Positions 5,626 to 12,411 of a DNA stretch of 12,411 nucleotides are shown piece after piece. Numbering within the stretch: position 1 is the first letter of the stretch; every line of letters starts with the position of its first letter. The notes below the pieces were generated by a model. That model was given only the letters and a program-made list of their open reading frames with translations, was not told where the DNA came from and did no database searches. The translations under genes and the position numbers were made by a program. Source of the DNA: CAUZIZ01 sp963579905 (GTDB lineage Bacteria; Acidobacteriota; UBA6911; RPQK01; JAJDTT01); the NCBI GenBank assembly GCA_963579905.1, contig CAUZIZ010000160.1, positions 1-12,411 of the forward strand, written 5' to 3'.

Positions 5626-8600
5626 TCAGCGGCGGTGGCTCTGGGGCACCGGGAGCGATTTCCTCTTTTCTCCGCGCGGTTTGGACAAGCGCTCTAGGGA
5701 GCGGAGCCATCCGTCGTTGGTCGTGGAAAGCTGCGGAGTCCCCGATTGGATTCCCGGATCGGTACTCAAGTCCCTGGGGTCATCGGCATCGCTTTTCTTG
5801 CCGACCACAACGAATGTCTTGACCTCCTGGCTCAGTAGGTCTGCTGTGGTGGCATTTCGCACGAGACAGGTCAGAAGGTACTTCCCCCGCGGTAGATTGG
5901 GGGTTATTTCGAAGAGAGTGACCGGTCCGAAGTCCTCGGTAAACTGCGATGGGATCAGAACTGTACCGTCTGCACCTAAATGGAAAAAGGAGATATGGAC
6001 ACCCCCAGGCGCTTCGAGCACCATCCAGAGTTCCGATTCGACCGCTTCCGGTCCTGTATTCGACAGTCGAAGCGATCGAGCTTCAACGAAGTCACCAGTG
6101 GCATAGCTCCTGGCACGCAGCTCGACCTCCAAAATTTGGCCTGAGTCCCATGCCTGGGTTAGGGTCACCACGGCGTCTTCAATTACTATAGTCCCTGTTC
6201 TAGGCTCACCACTGGGGTTGGCCGAAACCTCGAACTCCACCGTCCCGTTTCCACTGGATGCAGTAGAGGCGGGCAGGGTGATCCACTCTACGCTCGTGGA
6301 AGCAGACCAATTGCAGCCGTCAAGGGTGCTCACCGTTGCACTGCCGATGCCTCCGTCCCCCTCGAAGAGTGTACTGGTTGCAAAGGTCGAGTAGGTACAC
6401 TCGGCGCCCGCCTGGGTCACCCCGATTGTCTGCCCCTCAACCACTAAGCTTCCGCTCTGCGACTGGATGGTAGGATTGGACTCAACGACACACAGGAAAC
6501 TGCCATTACCCGTTCCCCTGTCGCCCCGGGCAACCACAATCCAGCTATCGCCACTGAACGCTGACCAGTTACAGCCATCCGGAGAGGTTACAACCACGCT
6601 CCCCTCGCCACCATCAGAGTCGAAGTCGACGCTGATAGAGGATAGAGAAAGGCTGCAATCTATCCGACTCTGGGTGATCGTCAGGACTCGGTCCTCGACG
6701 GTGATGGTTCCCGATCGCGGCTCGGTCGCTGTGTTGGCTTCCACCGCGAAAGACAGAGCACCATTGCCACTGGCCCCGGTACCGATCGTAATCCAGCTGT
6801 CACTACTGGACGCAGACCACTCGTAGCCCTCAGATGAAGTAACGCTCACGCTGCTGCTGCCGCCTTCGGAATCAAAGGACGAGCTACTCGAAGACATCGC
6901 ATAGGTACAAGAAAGACCATCCTGGGTAACCGCGAACACCTGACCACCCACCACAATCGTTCCCGATCGAGACTGAATGGTTGTATTCGCGTCTACCGCG
7001 AAAGTGGCCGAGCCGTCACCACTACCATTGGACCCGGCACTGATTGAGATCCAGCTCTCGCTGGCCGACGCGGACCACTCACAACCGTCCGGAGAAGCAA
7101 CGCTTGCGCTGCTGCTACCGCCCTCAGAGTCAAAGGAAGCACTGCTGGGAGATAGCGCATAGGCACAGTCAATCCCACCCTGGATAATGGTGAGCTCCTG
7201 TTCGGCAATCGTGATCGCTGCGGTTAGAGACTGGGTACTTTCATTGGAAGCCACCGTGAAGGAGATGGAACCACTTCCACTGCTACTGGCACCGCTGCTG
7301 ATCTCAATCCAGCTGTCAACACTGGATGCGGACCACTCGCAGCCGTCCGGAGAGCTGACTTCTACGCTGCTGCTGACACCCTCGGAGCCCAGAGATAGGT
7401 GGCTGGAGGAGAGAGTATACGTACAGGAGATTCCCTCCTGAGTTATCGTCGAGACCTGCCCCCCGGCCACAATAGTGCCGGATCGAGACTCAATAGTGGT
7501 GTTGCCATCCACCGTGAATGCGACCGAGCCGTTGCCGATCGTGATCCAGCTGTCGCTACTCGATTCCGCCCTGGGTGATCGTTAGAACCTCACCTTCAAC
7601 CGCGATCGTCCCCAATCGAGACTCGATGGTGCTATTAGTGGTCACCGTGAAAGAGACTGACCCGTCTCCACTGCCATTAGTGCCGGCATTGATCCCGATC
7701 CAGCTATCGCTGGCCGATGCCGCCCACTCGCAGCCTTCCGGAGAACTGATGCTTACACTGCTGCTTCCGCAGTCGGCATCAAAGGAGGCACTGCTCGAAG
7801 ACAGTGAAAAACTGCAGGTGACGCCATCCTGGGCAATCGCGGAAGTTTGCCCACCGACCATGATGGAACCAGATCTTTAATCGTGATCGTGCCCGATCTT
7901 AACTGAAGTGTCGGATTTGAGGCAACTGTGCAGGAAATAGAGCCGTTGCCGCTGCCCAAACCACCAGCACTGATTGAGATCCAGGTGCCACTGCTGTTCG
8001 CTGTCCAGGCACAGCCCGGGGGAGAGATTACGCTGACACTGCCGCTAGCCCCATCAGAGTCGAAAGACGCGGTGCTGGAGGACAGATAGAAGGTGCAGTC
8101 AATCCCACTTTGCGTGATCGCCAGAGTTTGACCTGCCGTCGTAATCGTGCCCGTGCGCGTTTAAATCGTGGAGTTTGCGTCTACCGTGTAGGCAATGCTG
8201 CCATCCCCGCTACCGCTGGCCCCAGTTGTGATCGTGATCCAGCTTTCGTTGCTCGACGCCGTCCAGTCACAGCTCGTGGGCGACGTCATGCCGACGCTGC
8301 CGCTGCTCCCATCTGAGTCGAAGGACGCACTGCTGGAGGAGAAGGAGTAGGTGCAATCGATTCCCGTCTGGGTGATCGTCAACGTCTGGGCTGCGGCCGT
8401 GATTGTGCCTGTGCGCGTTTGAATCGTCGCGTTGGACGCCACTGTATAGGAGATGCTACCGTTGCCACTGCCTCCCGCCGTGATCGTGATCCAGCCGTCG
8501 CTGTTTAACGCCGTCCAGCTACAGCCTGTGGGCGAGGTCATGCCAACAACGCCGCCACCTCCATCGGAATCCCATGACGCACTACTAGAGGAGAATGAAT

Positions 8601-10187
8601 AGGTGCAATCAATTCCCGTCTGGGTAATCGTCAGCGTCTGACCTGCGGCCGTGATCGTTCCCGAACGAGATTGAATCGTGGGGTTTGACGCCACCGAATA
8701 GGAGATTGTCCCATTCCCGCTGCCACTGCTGCCTGAAATGATCGTAATCCAACCATCGCTGCTGCTGGTCGAGACGGTCAGGCTCCCACCTCCGCCACTC
8801 TCCAGAAAAGATTGGCTACCAGGTGAAGTCGAATAGTCGCAAGTGGCTTCGTCTCGGAAGGCCGAGACGGTGAAGCGTACGTTGTTGATACTTAGCACTG
8901 TTATCCTGAGTGCTGGTGCCGGTGGGGCTTCCCTGGTAGTTGACGCTCTGGTTGGAGTGGTGAAGCACCCTGGTACAATTACATCCCGTATAGTAGGGCA
9001 TCAAGGTTCGGAACTGATTGCTCGGATCCTTGTATCCCAATGAATAAGGGTAGGCTCCAATGTCTTGAGGATCCCCAGGAGCGTGGTTACATCCCATGTT
9101 ATGTGCCATCTCATGGGCAAAGGTGTAGTTCGGACTGATGCAAGATTGCTCAACAACCGAGTACGACCACCAGTGGAAGTTCGCGTTGTTGCCACTCACC
9201 ACGTACGCCTTGCCGCAAAAGCCGGCGGCGCTGTCCGTTACCAGCTGGACCAGATCGGCACCGTAGGTATCGCGCAGGGCATGGGTGTTGTCTACAAAGC
9301 CGAGTTGGGCATAGGCCAGATCGGTCTCGAGCGCACCGGTTTCTGTGTAGTTGACCTCTGCGGTGTTTACCAATCGGATCCGAGAGATGATTCCGCTGTT
9401 CTGGTAGGCGAGGTTGGTCTCGGTAACACCCAGCTGAATCAGGCTCTCGATTCCTGCGGTGCCTTCCGCCGCCGAGCGGGCGGACGGAGTGTACACCACC
9501 AGCAGATCGAAGAACTCTCCAGATCCCGACTGCGGAAGGGAGGAAGGATCTGGCGAGACGGTAAATGAGATGTTGGAATCGGGACGGAACGGGTTGGGAT
9601 CAGGAGAGCTGTCGAGTTTTCCACCCTCGTCGGGGGCAATAGAAGGCGCACCCAAGGAAGGGACAGCCTGTCCAGGTCCGATGCGGATCGGCTCCCCTTC
9701 CGGCCGAGCTGCCTTCGGGGCAACCTCTCGGATTGCGTGGACACCTGCCCTCAGCGTGGCGAATTTGATAGGAAGTGCCGGATAGGGTGACGTTCCCGGC
9801 CATGACGTCATCCGAGACCGTCAGAATCACGACACTCTGTTGGGAACCCTGGACCTGTCCGATCCACGAATAACCCTTGGAATGGGGCTCAATCTTGTCG
9901 AGAACAGCGGTGAATGAAGTGTCGGGGAAGAGGTTCAACTCAAGGGACTGTCTTCCCTTGTGGGGTGCCCTGCGAAAACCTCTAGCATCTCCCAGCAGAT
10001 CAAAGTCGATCTTGACGTGCCGACTGCGGAGACTACTTGAGTTTCGCTGAGTGCGGAAATGGACCGCCGATTTGGACTCGGTAAAGAGACCCTTCGACCC
10101 AGCGGAAGCTCTTGGTTCAGGGAATAGCGAGAAAACGACCGAAACAGTGAGAACGGTCGTAGCAAGTATCGATCTGCATCGGATCAC
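5626..10187 (-). pseudogene. Secreted reprolysin-like metalloprotease with 11 BACON-type repeats, multiply disrupted
   Basis: One original gene of about 1,500 codons. In order: signal peptide (GTG start at 10187; MIRCRSILATTVLTVSVV then FSLFPEPRASAG), propeptide (to about 9640), and a zincin domain (FFDLLVVYTPSARSAAEGT; zinc site HEMAHNMGCNH at 9083-9115, matching HExxHxxGxxH; Met-turn TLMPYY). Eleven BACON-type repeats (6142-8841) follow, then a beta-rich C-terminal domain (about 5700-6130) and a hydrophilic tail with no anchor. The reading is broken at 9746 (one extra base; AEG joins GVHAIREV), 8899 (one extra base; QDN joins VLSINNVRF), 8161-8163 (TAA where repeats have CAA, STI*TRTGTIT), 7871-7899 (23 surplus bases) and about 7562 (roughly 120 bases lost). 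Intact relatives are exported proteases; the BACON units may bind glycans or act as spacers. Sequencing error could explain single-base shifts but not all five lesions. Confidence 0.85.
6142..8841 (-). repeat. Tandem array of 11 BACON-type repeats, unit 258 (or 252) bases
   Basis: Each unit runs from a Cys-Thr-Tyr-like start through SSSSASFDSDGG, a second cysteine in SPDGCxW, SDSWITI, GSGNGSISYTV, a serine/threonine-rich TIQSRSGTI, and GQTLTITQ. The first-cysteine codons lie at about 8840, 8606, 8354, 8096, 7815, (unit 6 lost), 7424, 7166, 6908, 6656 and 6398. Spacings are 234, 252, 258, 281, 391 for two units, then 258, 258, 252 and 258. The odd values locate an 18-base in-frame loss in unit 1, a 23-base gain in unit 4 and a loss of about 119-125 bases in units 5-6. 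Units 1-4 share one sequence style (AGQTLTITQTGIDC, GMTSPT) and units 5-9 another (EGGSSSVSV, DGCEWSAS); units 10 and 11 are more diverged. Two cysteines per unit suggest a disulfide; units 1 and 9 lack the second. Confidence 0.85.
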
Positions 10188-10196
10188 AGAGCAGTC

Positions 10197-10215
10197 CCAA
10201 TCTCCGGAGGATTGG
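10197..10215. promoter_or_regulatory. Short inverted repeat before the protease start
   Basis: CCAATC and GATTGG flank a seven-base centre (TCCGGAG) nine bases upstream of the protease GTG start. In the minus-strand transcript the hairpin would contain GGAG, the only Shine-Dalgarno-like bases nearby, though these are about 14 bases from the GTG. It could be an operator or a translation-masking hairpin; the evidence is positional only. Confidence 0.22.
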
Positions 10216-10276
10216 TCGCGCGCTTAGCTGTGCCACTATTTCACCCCTTGGCATACTTCAGCTGTTGGTCTGAGAG

Positions 10277-10565
10277 TCAGAGTTCGCAACCCTGACTCGA
10301 GTCAGTGGGCTGTCGGGCGAACCTCTGCCACAGGACTGTTCCAAGCCAAGGAAGTGCCGTTTCTTTTTCTTCCAGGCCTGTAAAAACCGTCTTGTATAAG
10401 AGCTCCAGGTCCAGATCCCACTGGCGGACTTGTTCCATGCTGATCCAGCATTCGAAACAATAGTGCCAGTCTTGGGTCCCCCCAAAGGCTCCCGTTGGTC
10501 GTGTTTCGACGACCTCGTCTCTCGAGGTCATCTCGGTCTCACAAAGACAACACCGTTTTTTCCAC
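10277..10565 (-). CDS. Putative small double-CxxC (zinc-ribbon-like) protein, frame problem at the start
   Basis: Not recognised as a named family. One frame encodes KKRCCLCETEMTSRDE, a linker with TGAFGGTQDW, then HYCFECWISMEQVRQWDLDL, ELLYKTVFTGLEEKE and a stop at 10277. Two CxxC pairs 30-odd residues apart followed by an acidic amphipathic helix look like a small zinc-ribbon protein of about 95 residues. The frame has no start before the first CxxC: a stop (TAG) lies five codons upstream of it, and the first ATG (10531) falls after it. However, a GTG at 10563-10565 has GGGAG exactly eight bases upstream. It would read MEKRCCLCE if the A6 run (T6 at 10556-10561) were A5, so a one-base slip is likely, by mutation, read error or slippage. 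An alternative is chance coding potential. Confidence 0.4.
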
Positions 10566-10723
10566 TTCTAATGCTCCCGTGGTCTTTATCGGTCAAAACA
10601 GTGCCTACTTTAGTGTCCACCTCGGGGATGGCACTCTCTTCGGGAAAAATGCAGCGCGGCCTATCGACCCTCCAACCCGTCCCCTTCTGATACCCTTGGC
10701 CCACACTTTTATGGGAGATTTCA

Positions 10724-12067
10724 ATGGCAACGACGAGTTCACGTAACGCCCTTCTACATCAGGATCCTAACTACAGCTTTCCCGTCTTGGAGCGAGGCGA
10801 GGGAATTTACCTCTATGACGAAGGAGGCAAACGCTATATCGACGGAACGGCCGGCGCAGGCAACGTTACACTAGGGCACGGGCGGCGACGGATCGCTGCT
10901 GCCATGGCGGAGCAGGCCGAATCCCTTGGCTACTGTTTCTCCGCACACTTTTCCAATAGAGCAGCGATCGAACTAGCCGAGCGACTAGCGGTCCTCGCCC
11001 CCGGGGCCCTTAACCACGCCTACTTCGTTTCGGGAGGCTCAGAGGGCATCGAGACCGCTCTGAAGCTGGCCTTCCTCTACCATCTGCAACGTGGCAACGG
11101 GCAGAAGCAGATCGTGATCTCCCGTTGGCGTGGCTATCACGGCGCAACACTGGGCGCTCTTGCCGTCACCGGAACAACGGCTCGAAACCCATTCGCCAAT
11201 TGGCTGCTCCCCTTCCCCCACATAGCCCCTTGCTATCCCTATCGCTGTTCCTTCGTAGGCTGCGAGGGAAAGTGCAATCTATCCTGTGCCAACGAACTGG
11301 AGAAGGCCATCCTACAAACAGGGCCCGAGAATGTGGCCGCCTTCGTCGCCGAACCGGTGGTTCTGGGTGGCATAGCTATCGGAGTGCCCCCTCCCGACTA
11401 CTTCCCCCGCATCCGGGAAATCTGTGACAAGTACGATGTCCTCTTCATTGCTGACGAAGTCATCACGGGCTTTGGTCGCACTGGCAAATTGTTTGCAATC
11501 GAACACTGGGATGCCGTCCCGGACATGATCGTTTTCGCGAAAGGCATCAGCAGCGGCTACATTCCTCTAGGTGGCGTACTCTTCCAGGATGAGATTCGGC
11601 AGGTGCTGAACTCAGCCGATGGGGGACTGCCGCACGTGTTCACGTCCGTGAACCATCCCGTCGCTATGAAGGTGGCATCAACGGTTCTAGATATCATCGA
11701 GGAGGAGGGGATCCTCGAGAATGCGAGGGACGTCGGGGACTACCTTCTGAAACGGGCTCTCGAGCTGCGGAAGTACCCAATGGTTGGAGACATAAGGGGC
11801 AAGGGACTTATGTTGGGAATGGAACTGGTGCGGGACCGCGAAACCAAGCAGCCCTTTGAAGCCTCGCTCGGAGTTCACAAGCGCATTCGCAGGATCTTGC
11901 TGGAAAAGGGCCTCTCCGCCGGAGCCAGCGGTGGAACGGCAGACTGGAAGAGCGGGGATGACCTACGTCTCCACCCACCGCTGGTCATCACGCGAGAGCA
12001 GGTCGACGAGGTAATCGCGATCGTCGACGAAGGCCTCGCGGAGTTGGAAAGCGAACTCAGTGAATAG
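10724..12067 (+). CDS. Class III (omega) PLP-dependent aminotransferase
   Basis: Transfers an amino group between an amino donor and a keto or aldehyde acceptor using pyridoxal phosphate; cytoplasmic. It has 447 residues, a normal full length. Visible signatures: the phosphate cup SGGSEG (103-108), the ring-stacking RGYHGAT (136-142), the cofactor aspartate D244 in FIADEVITGFGRTGK, the Schiff-base lysine K273 in VFAKGISSGYIPLGG, and T307 in HVFTSVNHPVA, which binds phosphate from the partner subunit. A cysteine-rich stretch, CYPYRCSFVGC followed by EGKCNLSC (five cysteines at 170-188), resembles a known insertion in one branch of the family. The closest general description is an aspartate-aminotransferase-family class III enzyme; the substrate cannot be fixed. 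GGGAGA five bases before the ATG is a strong ribosome-binding site. The gene is intact, unlike its leftward neighbours, and is not in a visible operon. Confidence 0.9.
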   Translation: MATTSSRNALLHQDPNYSFPVLERGEGIYLYDEGGKRYIDGTAGAGNVTLGHGRRRIAAAMAEQAESLGYCFSAHFSNRAAIELAERLAVLAPGALNHAYFVSGGSEGIETALKLAFLYHLQRGNGQKQIVISRWRGYHGATLGALAVTGTTARNPFANWLLPFPHIAPCYPYRCSFVGCEGKCNLSCANELEKAILQTGPENVAAFVAEPVVLGGIAIGVPPPDYFPRIREICDKYDVLFIADEVITGFGRTGKLFAIEHWDAVPDMIVFAKGISSGYIPLGGVLFQDEIRQVLNSADGGLPHVFTSVNHPVAMKVASTVLDIIEEEGILENARDVGDYLLKRALELRKYPMVGDIRGKGLMLGMELVRDRETKQPFEASLGVHKRIRRILLEKGLSAGASGGTADWKSGDDLRLHPPLVITREQVDEVIAIVDEGLAELESELSE

Positions 12068-12082
12068 TGAGCAGTGAGCAGT
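12066..12082 (+). repeat. Heptamer repeat right after the aminotransferase stop (left arm of inverted pair)
   Basis: AGTGAGCAGTGAGCAGT is two and a half copies of the seven-base unit GTGAGCA, overlapping the aminotransferase TAG (12065-12067). It is the exact reverse complement of 12204-12220, giving a perfect 17-base-pair inverted repeat with a 121-base spacer. Confidence 0.85.
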
Positions 12083-12166
12083 GGGCTTCCTCGAAGGCAG
12101 TTATCGGTCATAGTCTCTGAGCTGAAAAGTGATCGCTCGTTATCGTGCTCTTACTGATTATTCTTT

Positions 12167-12220
12167 TTACTGCTTACTGCTTACTGCTTACTGCTTACTG
12201 CTTACTGCTCACTGCTCACT
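12167..12220. repeat. Heptanucleotide tandem array (TTACTGC)6 plus TCACTGC variants
   Basis: Six perfect TTACTGC units (12167-12208) are followed by TCACTGC (12209-12215) and a partial TCACT. On the minus strand the unit reads GCAGTAA or GCAGTGA. Because seven is not a multiple of three, any three successive units place a TAA or TGA in all three minus-strand frames, while the plus strand stays open. The last 17 bases pair with the repeat at 12066-12082. Heptanucleotide arrays of this kind are known in other bacteria (STRR in cyanobacteria), and their length may vary by replication slippage. Confidence 0.9.
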
Positions 12221-12411
12221 CGAGACAGTATCTCCTCCAGTACTCGGTAATAGTGGGGAAAGAGGTCGATCGCACTCTCGAACAGCGTCCCTAGCGAGCT
12301 GTCTTCGGCAGAACGCGACGACCGTGCCCAGCCCTATCCGTCATCCCCTGGATTCTCAGCTGTTGTACGATGCAATCCGCACGGTGACGGCGCGCTGTTA
12401 GAAGAAGTGAA
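12221..12411. other. No assignable gene
   Basis: The right edge has no reading frame with recognisable similarity. The best candidate is on the minus strand (about 12222-12335), a short open stretch ending SLGTLFESAIDLF then PHYYRVLEEILSRVSSEQ, whose stop lies inside the heptamer array. It is amphipathic and could be the C-terminus of a convergent gene, but a stop 20-odd codons upstream and lack of recognisable motifs prevent a call. Confidence 0.3.

Noticed and set aside
5570..8316. Several plus-strand open frames opposite the BACON array (serine/leucine/proline-rich)
   Set aside because: They are antisense shadows of a low-complexity repeat; they recur with the repeat period and have no start signals.
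12222..12335. Minus-strand fragment ending in an amphipathic helix (FESAIDLFPHYYRVLEE)
   Set aside because: Protein-like in style, but too short, with a stop upstream and no recognisable domain; kept only as a note on the unassigned region.
12129..12401. Open reading frame of 90 codons on the plus strand at the right edge
   Set aside because: Its first third is just the translated heptamer array (repeats of LLLTAYC), which stays open on this strand for arithmetic reasons, and the remainder has no recognisable motif.

Overview
The window looks like a stretch of an Acidobacteriota-type chromosome. This is inferred from protein style, not from a marker gene: a short ImuB without the usual N-terminal fingers region, a secreted zincin fused to BACON-type repeats, a DUF420/ABC-permease cluster, and moderately GC-rich DNA. 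No rRNA, tRNA, CRISPR array or phage gene was found.

Layout. (1) 1-240, minus strand: the 5' end of an IS481-family insertion sequence that runs off the left edge. (2) 280-2263, minus strand: an overlapping imuA-imuB mutagenesis cassette with a near-consensus promoter at 2286-2314. Its usual third member, dnaE2, is not in view because the IS sits right behind imuB. (3) 2393-4479, plus strand: an ABC-2 permease, a DUF420 (YozB/CtaM-like) membrane protein, and a membrane-anchored protein combining HEAT-like helices with a half-lipoyl (barrel-sandwich) motif. They are probably co-transcribed and connected with respiratory-oxidase biogenesis or export. (4) 4665-5601, plus strand: an MDR-family dehydrogenase broken by an internal deletion. 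(5) 5626-10187, minus strand: the remains of a secreted reprolysin-like metalloprotease followed by 11 BACON-type repeats and a C-terminal beta domain. Two single-base frameshifts, one nonsense codon and two repeat-array rearrangements interrupt it. (6) 10277-10565, minus strand: a possible small CxxC...CxxC protein with an A6-tract frame problem at its start. (7) 10724-12067, plus strand: an intact class III aminotransferase. (8) 12066-12220: heptanucleotide repeats forming an inverted pair just after the aminotransferase stop, then about 190 bases with no assignable gene.

How it fits together. The window mixes intact genes (imuA, imuB, permease, DUF420, HEAT, aminotransferase) with two clearly decayed ones and an IS, which suggests a genome undergoing gene loss. 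The least familiar material is the HEAT/half-lipoyl protein beside DUF420, the possible small double-CxxC protein, the rearranged BACON array, and the heptamer repeats that place stops in all three frames of one strand. No complete, convincingly new multi-gene system is visible.
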